Positions 35,471 to 44,920 are shown, counted from the stretch's first letter. The stretch: DNA of 64,000 bases from Bacillota bacterium (GCA_023437715.1 JAEZFK010000063.1:62001-126000), one strand, 5' to 3'. Notes: generated by a model not told the origin, from the sequence alone. A program made the numbers and translations.

Positions 35471-37216
35471 CTTGCTGTGCAGCTCCTCCAGCTCCAGCTT
35501 CGGTTCCGCAACCATAGAATAATTGGTATGGTAAATCACAAATCCGGGAGCCGCTCCGGTCACCTTTTTAATCTGCTTTCTCTGAATATAATCCACTTCC
35601 ACCTTATCATTTCCCCGGCCCTTGGAATAGTAGGCAGCCAGGGCCCCGGCTTCTTCAAATGTCCTGTCAGGAAGTTCCTTTCCCTCTGTCTTTACGATTA
35701 CATGGGAACCGGGAATGCCTTTGGCGTGGAACCACCAGTCATTGCCGTTTGCCACCTTAAAGGTCAGTTCTTCATTCTGGTAATTATTTTTCCCTACATA
35801 AATGTGAAATCCGTCCGAGGAAACGTAATGGAAAGGCCTGCTGGTTATCTTCGGCTTTTTGTCGCCCAAGCGGCGGTGCCTGATATAGCCGTATTCCATC
35901 AGCTCTTCCTTAATCTGGACTAAGTCCTCCTCCATCAAGGCGATATCCAAAGCAGCGCTTACAGATTCCAGATGGTCGATTTCCCGCCTTGTTTCTTCGA
36001 TCTGTCCTGTCACGGCCTCAAAGGTCCGTTTCAGCTTGTTGTACTTGTCAAAATACTTCTGCGCATTTTCCCTTGCGGACAGCTGGTCATCGAGAGGAAT
36101 GGTGATTTCCTCATTGGTGTAATAATTCAGGCAGACAAGCTTTTTTTCCCCGCCGGCCAGCTCATAGCCGTAAGTATTGATCAGCTCGCCGTAAACCTTG
36201 TACTTGTCCCGCTTTTCCGTATCCTTAAGCTGTTTTTCCTGTAAATCGTACTTCTTGTAATTGCGCTCTAAGGCTGTCTGTACGATTTTCCGCAAGTCCA
36301 CGGATTTTTGCCGGATTCTGGTGATGGTATTTTTTGAGGAATAGTAGGTCTCCAGAAGCGTGCTGACAGAATCAAAGGTCTTTGCCTCATATCCACCCCC
36401 CTGGTAGCAGGTCAGCGGGAGAGAGGCGAATTCCACTGGTTCCTCCCCTTTGTATACAATGTTCGGAGTAAACTGCCCCTGCTTTACATCCTCCATCATA
36501 ATGGAAAACGTGCGGTATAAGTGAAGCAGCTCCAGCTCTGTTAAGGCATTGGCGGAAATATCTCCGTCAATAGAAGCCAGATGGCAAAGCTCATGGCTCA
36601 TGATGGGGCTTAAACCGGTCAGCTTCATATATAACGCTTTCTGGACAGGAGCGGCCGTTTGGCCGATATCAGATGTAAATTCCTCCTGGGTAATGGTCAG
36701 AGGGTCCTTTTTTTCCACTGTCTGCGGAATAAAATAGGTTCTTCCCGGCAGAACCTCACGCACGGAGCTTACCTGGGCTGAAATATGCTTGATGCTGTCC
36801 AGTATGAGATCTTCCTCATTGCAGAAAATAATATTGCTGTGCTTTCCCATAATCTCAACCATCAGCTTTTTTACCCGCCGGTCTCCCAATTCATCTAAAT
36901 GCTCCACTTCCATACAGAGGATACGCTCCAGCCCCGGCTGGCTCACCCGGATGATCCGCCCGTTTCCGATGTGCTTTCGCAAAAGCATACAGAAGTTGGG
37001 GGCTGTCATGGGGCTGGGCTTATTTGCTTCCGTGAAATAGATCAGGGGCAGGCTGGCGCTGGCTGAAATTAAAAGCCGCCATGTATTTTTTTGATTTTTA
37101 ACTGTAAACAGCAGTTCGTCCTTTTCCGGCTGGGCAATTTTGGCGATTTTTCCGCCTTCCAGCCGGTCTTTCATTTCTGCTGCGAGATTTGCCATAACAA
37201 TTCCGTCTAATGCCAT
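35468..37216 (-). CDS. rqcH: Ribosome quality control factor RqcH (NFACT)
   Basis: A 582-residue NFACT-family protein, the bacterial Rqc2/RqcH that adds alanine tails to peptides stuck on split 50S subunits; older names are FbpA and YloA. The NFACT-N domain begins ALDGIVMANLAAEMKDRLEGGK. A coiled coil lies in the middle (about residues 290-430). The NFACT-R domain contains YVGKNNYQNEELTFKVANG followed by DWWFHAKGIPGSHV. ATG 37216 is chosen because GGAGGAA lies eight bases upstream; an ATG two codons earlier sits almost on that site. Confidence 0.92.
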   Translation of the reverse strand: MALDGIVMANLAAEMKDRLEGGKIAKIAQPEKDELLFTVKNQKNTWRLLISASASLPLIYFTEANKPSPMTAPNFCMLLRKHIGNGRIIRVSQPGLERILCMEVEHLDELGDRRVKKLMVEIMGKHSNIIFCNEEDLILDSIKHISAQVSSVREVLPGRTYFIPQTVEKKDPLTITQEEFTSDIGQTAAPVQKALYMKLTGLSPIMSHELCHLASIDGDISANALTELELLHLYRTFSIMMEDVKQGQFTPNIVYKGEEPVEFASLPLTCYQGGGYEAKTFDSVSTLLETYYSSKNTITRIRQKSVDLRKIVQTALERNYKKYDLQEKQLKDTEKRDKYKVYGELINTYGYELAGGEKKLVCLNYYTNEEITIPLDDQLSARENAQKYFDKYNKLKRTFEAVTGQIEETRREIDHLESVSAALDIALMEEDLVQIKEELMEYGYIRHRRLGDKKPKITSRPFHYVSSDGFHIYVGKNNYQNEELTFKVANGNDWWFHAKGIPGSHVIVKTEGKELPDRTFEEAGALAAYYSKGRGNDKVEVDYIQRKQIKKVTGAAPGFVIYHTNYSMVAEPKLELEELHSK

Positions 37217-37254
37217 CTTCATTTCCTCCGGTAATTGGTCTTTCTAATGAGAAC

Positions 37255-37283
37255 AGTATAGCATAGAATCGCCTTTCTGTAAA
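37255..37283 (-). promoter_or_regulatory. Promoter of rqcH
   Basis: On the minus strand, TTTACA (37283-37278) and TATACT (37260-37255) are 17 bases apart, with an upstream TGC making an extended -10. It is back to back with the yicC promoter. Confidence 0.75.
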
Positions 37284-37295
37284 ATTTAAAACCAA

Positions 37296-37324
37296 TTGAC
37301 TTGTTTTTTATTATGACTTATAAT
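37296..37324 (+). promoter_or_regulatory. Promoter of yicC-gmk-rpoZ
   Basis: TTGACT (37296-37301) and a perfect TATAAT (37319-37324) are 17 bases apart, giving a leader of about 28 bases before ATG 37359. Confidence 0.8.
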
Positions 37325-37358
37325 GGATAATATCTATGGCGAAAGAGAGGCATTTGCA

Positions 37359-38237
37359 ATGATTAAGAGCATGACTGGTTTCGGAAGGCACGAAACCGTC
37401 ACGGATGAATGTAAGATATCCGTCGAGATGAAGGCTGTAAATCACAGATATTTGGATTTAAGCATAAAGATGCCGAAAAAATTTAATTTCTTTGAAGCAG
37501 GAATCAGAAACCTGTTAAAGAATTATATCCAGCGCGGAAAGGTTGATGTTTTCATCAGCTATGAGGATTACACGGAGAATAAGCTGTGTTTAAAGTACAA
37601 CAGCGCGCTGGCTGCTGAATACATGGACTATTTCGCAAAGATGGAAGCCCAGTTCGGAATTCAAAACGACATCAAGGTGTCGGCCCTTGCAAAATGCCCG
37701 GAGGTGCTCACCATGGAAGAGGTGCCCGAGGATGAGAACCATATGTGGAAGCTCCTTTCAGAAACAATTGAGGAAGCTGCAAAGCGTTTTGTGGAGAGTC
37801 GGGTAACAGAGGGAGAGAATTTAAAGTCAGACCTTTTGGGGAAATTAGACTACATGACCGGACTTGTGGAATTTATTGAGGAAAGATCCCCGAAGATTCT
37901 TTCGGAATACAGGGCAAAGCTTGAGGAAAAGGTGAAAGAGCTGTTAGCAGGCGCTTCCATTGACGAGAACAGAATTGCCACGGAAGTCACCATTTTTGCC
38001 GACAAGATCTGTGTGGATGAGGAGACCGTAAGGCTCAGAAACCACATTGAAAATACGAGAACAGAGCTGGAAGCAGGCGGAAGCGTAGGCAGAAAGCTGG
38101 ATTTCATCGCTCAGGAGATGAACAGGGAAGCCAATACCATACTTTCCAAGGCCAATGACTTAGAGGTTTCCGACAAGGCCATTGTATTAAAAACAGAAAT
38201 CGAAAAAGTCAGGGAACAAATTCAGAATATTGAGTAG
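37359..38237 (+). CDS. yicC: YicC-family endoribonuclease
   Basis: A 292-residue YicC/YloC protein, a family with endoribonuclease activity in RNA turnover. It opens MIKSMTGFGRHE and contains VEMKAVNHRYLDLSIKMP, the conserved N-terminal block, and ends with the DUF1732 region LDFIAQEMNREANTILSKAND. ATG 37359 follows AGAGAGG. It lies directly before gmk and rpoZ as in Bacillus, except that the small remA gene often found between yicC and gmk is absent. Confidence 0.92.
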   Translation: MIKSMTGFGRHETVTDECKISVEMKAVNHRYLDLSIKMPKKFNFFEAGIRNLLKNYIQRGKVDVFISYEDYTENKLCLKYNSALAAEYMDYFAKMEAQFGIQNDIKVSALAKCPEVLTMEEVPEDENHMWKLLSETIEEAAKRFVESRVTEGENLKSDLLGKLDYMTGLVEFIEERSPKILSEYRAKLEEKVKELLAGASIDENRIATEVTIFADKICVDEETVRLRNHIENTRTELEAGGSVGRKLDFIAQEMNREANTILSKANDLEVSDKAIVLKTEIEKVREQIQNIE

Positions 38238-38252
38238 GGAGAAACAAAAAGC

Positions 38253-38873
38253 ATGAACGAGCATGGCATGTTAGTGGTTGTATCCGGTTTTTCAGGAACC
38301 GGCAAGGGTACGATCATGAAAGAGCTTCTGGAACGGTATGATAATTATGCCTTATCCATTTCCGCAACCACCAGAAAACCCAGAGAGGGAGAGGTCCATG
38401 GCAGGGAGTATTTCTTTGTAACGGAAGAACGGTTCCTGGAAATGATAGAAAAGGATGAATTGATTGAATACGCCCAATATGTCAACCATTACTACGGAAC
38501 ACCCAGCCAGTATGTTTTAAGCCAGATGGAGAAAGGGAAAGACGTCATTCTGGAAATTGAGATACAGGGAGCGTTAAAGGTGAAATCCCGTTTTCCGGAA
38601 GCAATTCTGGTATTTGTAATGCCTCCCAATGTAGAGGAATTGAAACGCCGTCTCATAGGCAGAGGCACGGAAAGCATGGAGATTATCAATGCCAGGCTTC
38701 GCAGGGCAGCCGAGGAAGCGGAGGGGATGGAAGCCTACGATTATATCCTGGTCAATGATACACTTGACGCCTGCGTGGAGGAGATGCACCGCATGATCCA
38801 GGTACAGCATAACCGTACTTCCCACAACCGGGCATTTTTATCCCGGATCAGGGAAGAATTGAAGAATATGTAA
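38253..38873 (+). CDS. gmk: Guanylate kinase
   Basis: A 206-residue guanylate kinase that turns GMP into GDP. The P-loop is SGFSGTGKGT (Lys18), and the GMP-binding block is SISATTRKPREGEVHGREYFFV. IEYAQYVNHYYGTP and the lid LIGRGTES are also present. Length is normal. It starts 15 bases after yicC and is followed by rpoZ in a conserved order. Confidence 0.96.
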   Translation: MNEHGMLVVVSGFSGTGKGTIMKELLERYDNYALSISATTRKPREGEVHGREYFFVTEERFLEMIEKDELIEYAQYVNHYYGTPSQYVLSQMEKGKDVILEIEIQGALKVKSRFPEAILVFVMPPNVEELKRRLIGRGTESMEIINARLRRAAEEAEGMEAYDYILVNDTLDACVEEMHRMIQVQHNRTSHNRAFLSRIREELKNM

Positions 38874-38899
38874 ATTTCATTGAGAAAGGGGAATAAAAG

Positions 38900-39154
38900 A
38901 TGTTACATCCATCTTATTCAGATTTGATTAATGTAGTAAACAGCGAGGTAGAGCCAGGGGATGCTCCGATTATACAGAGCCGTTATTCCATCGTGATTGC
39001 AGCTGCTAAGAGAGCGAGGCAGATCATCGGCGGTGCTGCGCCCGAGATCCCAGGAGCAGGAAAGAAACCGCTTTCTGTTGCCGTAGAGGAATTATATGAG
39101 GGCAAAGTGAAGATTTTCAGTGAAGCGGACGCTGCAGAAGAAGACGAAATTTAG
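38900..39154 (+). CDS. rpoZ: RNA polymerase omega subunit
   Basis: An 84-residue omega subunit, which helps assemble and stabilise RNA polymerase. It starts MLHPSYSDLINVVN and contains RYSIVIAAAKRARQI, the conserved helix that clamps the beta' subunit. The acidic tail DAAEEDEI is typical of clostridial forms. GAAAGGGG precedes the ATG. Confidence 0.93.
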   Translation: MLHPSYSDLINVVNSEVEPGDAPIIQSRYSIVIAAAKRARQIIGGAAPEIPGAGKKPLSVAVEELYEGKVKIFSEADAAEEDEI

Positions 39155-39159
39155 GAAAG

Positions 39160-39195
39160 AGGCCGTCTCCCTTTTGGTAGAGATGGCCTTTCCCT
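39160..39195 (+). terminator. Weak terminator after rpoZ
   Basis: AGGCCGTCTC (39160-39169) pairs with GAGATGGCCT (39180-39189), with one G-U pair, followed by TTCCC rather than a clean T run. Readthrough into rimO is likely. Confidence 0.5.
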
Positions 39196-39229
39196 ATACT
39201 TATATAAAAAGAACGACAGGAGTTAAAGC

Positions 39230-40570
39230 ATGAAGTTATTATGTGTTTCACTGGGCTGTGACAAGAATCTCGTTGATACGGAGATGATGCTGGGCCTTTT
39301 AAATAAAGACGGATATACCTTTACTGACGATGAATACGAGGCGGATGTGATCGTAATCAATACCTGCTGCTTCATCAATGATGCAAAGGAGGAAAGCGTC
39401 AACACCATTCTGGATATGGCAAAGAGAAAGGAAGACGGCAACTGCAAGGCCTTGATCGTTACCGGCTGTCTGGCCCAGAGATATAAGCAGGAGATCATAG
39501 ACGAGATCCCGGAGGTGGATGGGATTTTGGGAACGTCCACCTATGATGAGATATCCGGCGTTTTAAGCGAGGCATTGGGAGGAAATGCCCACGTACAACG
39601 TTTCCATGACCTGGATTTGATCCCCGAGCTTGAGACGGACCGCATCCTTACCACCGGCGGCCATTACGCCTTTTTGAAAATTGCGGAAGGCTGCGACAAG
39701 CACTGCACCTACTGCATTATCCCGTCGCTTCGGGGCAATTACCGCAGCGTGCCCATGGAACGGCTCGTAAAGGAGGCGGAAAGCCTGGCTGCCAAAGGCG
39801 TGAAGGAGCTGATTCTGGTGGCCCAGGAGACCACCCTTTACGGTGTGGATTTATATGGAAAGAAATCTCTTCCGGAGCTTTTAAAAAAGCTCTGCCGCAT
39901 ATCGGGAATCCAGTGGATACGGATTCAGTACTGCTACCCGGAGGAGATCACCGACGAGCTGATTCAGACCATAAAGGAAGAAAAGAAGATCTGCCACTAT
40001 TTAGACTTACCCATCCAGCACGCCAGCGACCGTATTTTAAAGCGCATGGGACGGAGAACCTCCAAGGCCCAGCTTCGGGAAATCGTGGAAAAGCTTCGGG
40101 AGGAAATTCCGGATATGGCCCTGCGCACCACCCTGATTTCAGGCTTTCCAGGTGAGACGGAAGAGGATCACGAGGAGCTGATGGAATTTGTGGATGAAAT
40201 GGAATTTGAACGTCTGGGAGTCTTTGCATATTCTGCAGAAGAGGATACACCGGCCGCCGAATTTCCGGATCAGGTTCCTGAGGAGGTCAAGGAGGAACGC
40301 CGGGATGCCATTATGGAGCTTCAGCAGGAGATTTCCTATGACCATTCCCAGTCCATGATCGGAAGAACCCTGGAAGTGATGATACAGGGAAAGGTGGCGG
40401 ATGAAAACGCTTATGTAGGCCGTACCTATATGGACGGTCCGGGTGTGGATGGAATGATTTTCGTCCAGACCGGGGAAGAATTGATGTCAGGTGATTTTGC
40501 AGTGGTTCGCGTAACCGGAGCCATGGAATATGATTTGATAGGAGAGTTGGAAAATGAATTTACCCAATAA
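39230..40570 (+). CDS. rimO: Ribosomal protein S12 methylthiotransferase
   Basis: A 446-residue radical SAM enzyme of the MiaB/RimO family that adds a methylthio group to an aspartate of ribosomal protein S12. The N-terminal cluster cysteines are Cys10, Cys46 and Cys80. The radical SAM motif is Cys155, Cys159 and Cys162 in GCDKHCTYC. A C-terminal TRAM domain follows. VSLGCDKNLVDTE at the start is closer to RimO than to MiaB. It overlaps pgsA by 17 bases. Confidence 0.93.
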   Translation: MKLLCVSLGCDKNLVDTEMMLGLLNKDGYTFTDDEYEADVIVINTCCFINDAKEESVNTILDMAKRKEDGNCKALIVTGCLAQRYKQEIIDEIPEVDGILGTSTYDEISGVLSEALGGNAHVQRFHDLDLIPELETDRILTTGGHYAFLKIAEGCDKHCTYCIIPSLRGNYRSVPMERLVKEAESLAAKGVKELILVAQETTLYGVDLYGKKSLPELLKKLCRISGIQWIRIQYCYPEEITDELIQTIKEEKKICHYLDLPIQHASDRILKRMGRRTSKAQLREIVEKLREEIPDMALRTTLISGFPGETEEDHEELMEFVDEMEFERLGVFAYSAEEDTPAAEFPDQVPEEVKEERRDAIMELQQEISYDHSQSMIGRTLEVMIQGKVADENAYVGRTYMDGPGVDGMIFVQTGEELMSGDFAVVRVTGAMEYDLIGELENEFTQ

Positions 40571-41096
40571 GCTGACGATTTTAAGGGTTATTATGATTCC
40601 GTTTTTTGTTCTGTTTCTTTTGCTTGAGGGAGGCACCAATACGACTTACCGCTATATTGCGGCAGCCGTGTTCATTGTGGCCAGTTTTACGGATATGCTG
40701 GATGGAAATATCGCCAGAAAGTATGGTCTTGTGACCAATTTCGGAAAGTTTATGGACCCCCTGGCGGATAAGCTCCTGGTGTGTTCGGGACTCATCTGCT
40801 TCACGGCTCTGGGACAGCTTTCCGCCTGGGTGGTCATTCTGATCATCAGCCGGGAATTCATCATCAGCGGCTTCCGCCTGGTGGCTTCCGACAACGGAAT
40901 CGTAATTGCCGCCAGCTATTGGGGAAAATTTAAAACTGTTTCCCAGATGATTATGTCCGTTCTTTTGATCATAAACATTCCGGCCCTGTCCATCCTTACT
41001 ACAGTATTCATCTGGATCGCCGCCATACTGACGGTGGTTTCTCTGGTTGATTATATCGCGAAAAATTATAAGGTTCTTACGGAAGGGAGTATGTAA
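40554..41096 (+). CDS. pgsA: CDP-diacylglycerol-glycerol-3-P phosphatidyltransferase
   Basis: A 180-residue membrane enzyme that makes phosphatidylglycerol phosphate. The CDP-alcohol phosphotransferase motif runs from Asp47 to Asp72 (DMLDGNIARKYG, then GKFMDPLADK), with its four metal-binding aspartates intact. About five membrane helices are seen, and the N terminus MNLPNKLTILRVIMIP is typical. It overlaps the end of rimO and is three bases from cinA. Confidence 0.95.
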   Translation: MNLPNKLTILRVIMIPFFVLFLLLEGGTNTTYRYIAAAVFIVASFTDMLDGNIARKYGLVTNFGKFMDPLADKLLVCSGLICFTALGQLSAWVVILIISREFIISGFRLVASDNGIVIAASYWGKFKTVSQMIMSVLLIINIPALSILTTVFIWIAAILTVVSLVDYIAKNYKVLTEGSM

Positions 41097-41098
41097 TT

Positions 41099-42346
41099 AT
41101 GATTGCTGAACTGGTTTCGGTGGGAACTGAGCTCCTTCTTGGAAACATCGTCAACACCAACACCCAGTACCTGGCTGAAAAATGTGCTCTTTTAGGGCTT
41201 TCCATGTACCATCAGGTCACGGTGGGCGATAACAGGGAGCGGCTGTCCCAGGTGCTTGAGACTGCCTTAAAACGCTCGGATGTGGTCATTTTGACCGGGG
41301 GGCTTGGTCCTACGGAGGATGATCTGACAAAAGAGGTCTGCGCAGAGGCCATGGGATTTCCTCTGGAAGAGGACGCTCATACAAAAGAGCGGATCAGGCA
41401 GTATTTTAAGAACAGCATTTATAAGGAGATTCCGGACAATAACTGGAAACAGGCTCTTGTCCCCCATGGGGCCCTGGTCCTTGACAATGACAACGGAACT
41501 GCTCCGGGACTGATTCTGGAAAAGGACGGCAAGGCAGCGGTCCTGCTTCCCGGACCTCCCAATGAATTAAAGCCCCTCTTTGAAAAACAGGTGTTTCCCT
41601 ATCTCCAGAAGCGGCAGCTTAAGGTGATCCGCTCCCAGATGATAAAAATCTGCGGATACGGGGAGAGTCAGGTGGAAGATAAGCTTCTGGACTTAATTGA
41701 CGGTCAGACTAATCCTACCATTGCTACCTATGCAAAGACGGCTGAGGTCCATTTAAGGATTACGGCCAAGGCGGCGGATGAAGCGGAGGCCAGGGAACTC
41801 TTAAAGCCTGTGGCAGAGGAAATCAGAAACCGTTTCGGAGAGGCTGTATATACCACAGAGGAAGAGGAAACCCTTGAGATGGCGGTTGTCCGTCTTTTGA
41901 AGGAGCAGGGGCTGGCGGTGACAACGGCTGAATCCTGTACCGGCGGCCTGATTGCAGGGCGTCTGGTAAATGTGCCTGGAGCCTCCGGGGTATTTAGGGA
42001 AGGCTTCATCACCTATTCCAATGAGGCAAAGACAAAGCATCTCGGCGTAAAAGAAAGCACATTGAAAGAATACGGAGCGGTCAGCGAGCAGACGGCCAGG
42101 GAAATGGCTGCCGGAGGCGTGGTGGCCGGAGCTTCCGAGGCCTGCATTGCCGTGACCGGCATCGCAGGGCCGGATGCGGATGGAAAAAAGCCGGTAGGTC
42201 TCGTTTATATTGCCTGCTGTATCAGAGATAAGATAAGAGTGGAAGAGTATCATTTTAAAGGAAACCGGGATAAGATCAGAGAGCAGTCCGTGGTAAAGGC
42301 TCTGGATTTGCTGCGCCGGTCCATTCTCGCGACCTATAATTCATAA
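41099..42346 (+). CDS. cinA: CinA family protein
   Basis: A 415-residue CinA with an N-terminal molybdopterin-binding-like domain (VSVGTELLLGNIVNTNTQYLAE, then LTGGLGPTEDDLTKE) and a C-terminal nicotinamide mononucleotide amidohydrolase domain (TTAESCTGGLIAGRLVNVPGAS, GIAGPDADGKKPVG). It recycles pyridine nucleotides and is historically linked to competence and DNA damage. The order pgsA-cinA is common in Bacillota, often followed by recA, which is not here. Confidence 0.93.
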   Translation: MIAELVSVGTELLLGNIVNTNTQYLAEKCALLGLSMYHQVTVGDNRERLSQVLETALKRSDVVILTGGLGPTEDDLTKEVCAEAMGFPLEEDAHTKERIRQYFKNSIYKEIPDNNWKQALVPHGALVLDNDNGTAPGLILEKDGKAAVLLPGPPNELKPLFEKQVFPYLQKRQLKVIRSQMIKICGYGESQVEDKLLDLIDGQTNPTIATYAKTAEVHLRITAKAADEAEARELLKPVAEEIRNRFGEAVYTTEEEETLEMAVVRLLKEQGLAVTTAESCTGGLIAGRLVNVPGASGVFREGFITYSNEAKTKHLGVKESTLKEYGAVSEQTAREMAAGGVVAGASEACIAVTGIAGPDADGKKPVGLVYIACCIRDKIRVEEYHFKGNRDKIREQSVVKALDLLRRSILATYNS

Positions 42347-42368
42347 TGATTTCAGGAGGACGAAAAAC

Positions 42369-43700
42369 GTGGATAGCCGCATCTTAAAAAAGCAGATGAC
42401 CGCAGCTTATCAGTATTCCTATGTGAGGCTGGTGCTGAATTATTACACCTTATTTGAAACCATATCTGAGCTTGAGAATGGAGCCGATGAAAATGTCATT
42501 GTTTATTGCCGCCGCTTCAGCAGTCTGATGGGGGATTTTCTTTCGGGAAAAGATGTGGAATCGGAGCTGTTAGAGCTCAGGGCGGAAATCATTCATCAGG
42601 CGGAGATCCTGGATTCGTACAATGACTGCTTCGATATCTACGAGTACGTTTTGATGCGGGAGGAAGGTAAATTTAAGGATCTGGAGCTGAACGTGCCTGA
42701 TGATGAGACCCTTATCAGCCGCCTGATGGATTATATAGGCAGTTCCGGGGATATGGCTCTGGTGAATGTGAGAATTCAGGAGATCATCGCCCATCTTCCC
42801 ATCCGTTTCACAAAGCAGAAGTTTTTCAGCCTCGTGAAGGAAGGGCTGACCGCCTATATGGGTGCTTCGAAGACAGGTCTTAAGGAGATGATGTATACTC
42901 TGCGGGGAAAATCCATGGCAAAGCTTCCGGCTGATATGGATAAGGGACAGGAAGAATTTTATGAGGTTTTGGAAATGTTCCGCCATGGGGATCACAGCTC
43001 CATGACCTTACCGGCTTATGAGCAGCAGTATATCCGTCTTGTATATGCCTGCAGCAAGCTTGCAGAGGTCCGGGAGATTTATATGCTCTTTCAGGATATC
43101 GTCAATGATTTCTGCGTTCTGACCCTTGCACGGCCGGAAGCGGTCATTGATGTGAAAGAAGAGGAATTTTACTCTTCCATGATTAGGTCGGTTCTGGAAA
43201 AACTTTGCCGGGGAGATTATTCCCTTGCAGACGAAGAATACTTTGACAGGCTTACAAGGCTGGAAGGAAAGCAGGAAACCTGGTATGAACGTTATTTAAG
43301 GGTGGAGCTTCCCCAGGAAAGCGGCGCCTTAAAGGGTGATCCTGATTTAAAAAGGGCAATCAACGTTGACCGGCTTTTATCAGGAAGCAGCTTTGCACTG
43401 CTCATAGACGGTGCGGAAACAGAGCCGGAAGAGTCATCGGTGGTTGACCGTCCTTATCTGGAGAAGACGGCAGAGGAGTTCATTAAGGAGCTGGAAGCGC
43501 TGTTTGCCGGCATGCCAAGGGTGGTGGTCCGGGCCGTTATGGCGAAGGTTTTGTCAAGCCTTCCTGTTTATTTAAAATCTCTTGACGAAGTGGAGCAATA
43601 CATCAGAGGAAGTCTGGAAAATTGTCTGGATGAAAAGGAAAAGGAAATCTGCAAGGAGTCATTAGGTGATCTGATAGAAGATGAAAATATGCTGGTTTGA
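42369..43700 (+). CDS. Unrecognised 443-residue soluble protein
   Basis: An acidic, mostly helical protein without signal peptide or membrane segment. It starts at GTG with AGGAGG eight bases upstream (MDSRILKKQMTAAYQYSYVR). Several regions look like helical repeats, and the C-terminal part (EEFIKELEALFAGMPRVVVRAVMAKVLSSLPVYL) is amphipathic. I do not recognise a family or catalytic motif. It overlaps the next gene by 20 bases, so the two are translated together, and it follows cinA by 22 bases. It appears intact and constrained, so it is a real gene of unknown role. Confidence 0.75.
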   Translation: MDSRILKKQMTAAYQYSYVRLVLNYYTLFETISELENGADENVIVYCRRFSSLMGDFLSGKDVESELLELRAEIIHQAEILDSYNDCFDIYEYVLMREEGKFKDLELNVPDDETLISRLMDYIGSSGDMALVNVRIQEIIAHLPIRFTKQKFFSLVKEGLTAYMGASKTGLKEMMYTLRGKSMAKLPADMDKGQEEFYEVLEMFRHGDHSSMTLPAYEQQYIRLVYACSKLAEVREIYMLFQDIVNDFCVLTLARPEAVIDVKEEEFYSSMIRSVLEKLCRGDYSLADEEYFDRLTRLEGKQETWYERYLRVELPQESGALKGDPDLKRAINVDRLLSGSSFALLIDGAETEPEESSVVDRPYLEKTAEEFIKELEALFAGMPRVVVRAVMAKVLSSLPVYLKSLDEVEQYIRGSLENCLDEKEKEICKESLGDLIEDENMLV

Positions 43701-44010
43701 TCGTCTGTATACAGGCGAAAAAGCGAAAAAAAAACGTTACCGTATCATACAGGGAATCCGCAAATCAAGGCCGCAGCCCGGAATTTATGTGATTACGCCC
43801 GCTTCTAATGGGAATAATATACTTGATATCTATTCCGCATCAGCGCTTTTATCGCCCTTTTATAAGGATGAGGAGTTTCTCATCATGGGAATCGGGGCCG
43901 ATTACTGGGAAGCGCTGGAAGTGGCCGGGCGCATTGTGAATGATATGTACCGGAGAACCGGAGGCTTTGATCTGTCCGCTTTTATAGGGGAAGAGGCCGG
44001 TAGGGTGTGA
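43681..44010 (+). CDS. Unrecognised 109-residue protein
   Basis: A small basic-to-neutral protein (MKICWFDRLYTGEKAKKKRYRI...) with a well-ordered middle, PGIYVITPASNGNNILDIYSASALLSPFYKDEEFLIMGIGADYWEALE split across several strands and helices. It has no signal peptide or membrane segment and only one cysteine. It starts inside the end of the preceding gene and ends just before the DUF2953 gene, so the three probably act or at least are expressed together. Function unknown. Confidence 0.7.
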   Translation: MKICWFDRLYTGEKAKKKRYRIIQGIRKSRPQPGIYVITPASNGNNILDIYSASALLSPFYKDEEFLIMGIGADYWEALEVAGRIVNDMYRRTGGFDLSAFIGEEAGRV

Positions 44011-44017
44011 GGTGTTC

Positions 44018-44920
44018 ATGCTTCATATAATTTTATTAATTTTGAAAATATTAGGATTGGCAGTACTCATTCTGCTGGGCCTTCTTCTCGTTGTGGCTCT
44101 TCTTGTGCTTCTGGTCCCGGTCCGGTATCAGGCGGAGGGCTCCTATTACGGAAAGGTGAAAGGGAAAGTCAGGGTTTTCTGGCTGTTACATATCCTTTCC
44201 GTGACGGCTGCATATGAAAAAGACGTAACCCTTACGGTCCGCCTGCTGGGGTTTCGCATTTTGAAGCCGAAAAAGATGAATGAGGAGCTTCACGAGGCAG
44301 AAGAAATCATGGTTCAGGCCATGGAGGTAAAAGGGTCGGAAATGGCGGAAAAGGCAGCGGATACCGTAAAGGAAGACAGCAGGCCGCCAAAAGTCCGGGA
44401 AGAGGTGCCCCACGGAGGTTCCTGGGATCGGAAAGAAGAGCTTCCGCCCATAAAAGAGAACCTGTTTTGCCGTCTGATTTCCAGGCTGAAGAAAAAGTTT
44501 TCGGAGCTTTTTATGAGACTCAAGCTTTTATACCTCAGAATCCGTGACACGCTGAACTCAGCAAAAGAGAAAAAAGAAGAAATACAGGCATGGGTTTCCG
44601 ATGAAAAAAACCAGAAAACGGTGAAGCTGCTTTTCCGGCAGGTGAAGAAGCTGATCCGCCACATCCTTCCCCGCAGAGGAAAGGGAAATGTTACCTTTGG
44701 CTTTGAGGACCCATATTTGACCGGACAGGTGCTGACCTATGCGAGCGTGATTTATCCGTTCTGCCATAAGCATCTGAATCTGTATCCGGTTTTTGATCAG
44801 GCTGTATTTACGGCAGAAGGAAATTTCCGTGGAAGAATCCGGGTAGGAACGGTTCTTCTCATTGGAATCCGGATGCTGCTTGACAGGAATTTCAGGACCC
44901 TGTTAAAGAGATGGCTTTGA
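44018..44920 (+). CDS. DUF2953 membrane-anchored protein (YtfI-like)
   Basis: A 300-residue protein with one strong N-terminal membrane helix (LGLAVLILLGLLLVVALLVLL), then a soluble part with VRYQAEGSYYGKVKGKVRVFWL, a charged middle stretch and FGFEDPYLTGQVLTYASVIYPF, typical of DUF2953. In Bacillus the equivalent gene ytfI lies next to ytfJ (gerW), as here. A role in sporulation is therefore likely but unproven. ATG 44018 is chosen from the nearby AGGTG; a GTG at 44012 is an alternative. Confidence 0.8.
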   Translation: MLHIILLILKILGLAVLILLGLLLVVALLVLLVPVRYQAEGSYYGKVKGKVRVFWLLHILSVTAAYEKDVTLTVRLLGFRILKPKKMNEELHEAEEIMVQAMEVKGSEMAEKAADTVKEDSRPPKVREEVPHGGSWDRKEELPPIKENLFCRLISRLKKKFSELFMRLKLLYLRIRDTLNSAKEKKEEIQAWVSDEKNQKTVKLLFRQVKKLIRHILPRRGKGNVTFGFEDPYLTGQVLTYASVIYPFCHKHLNLYPVFDQAVFTAEGNFRGRIRVGTVLLIGIRMLLDRNFRTLLKRWL

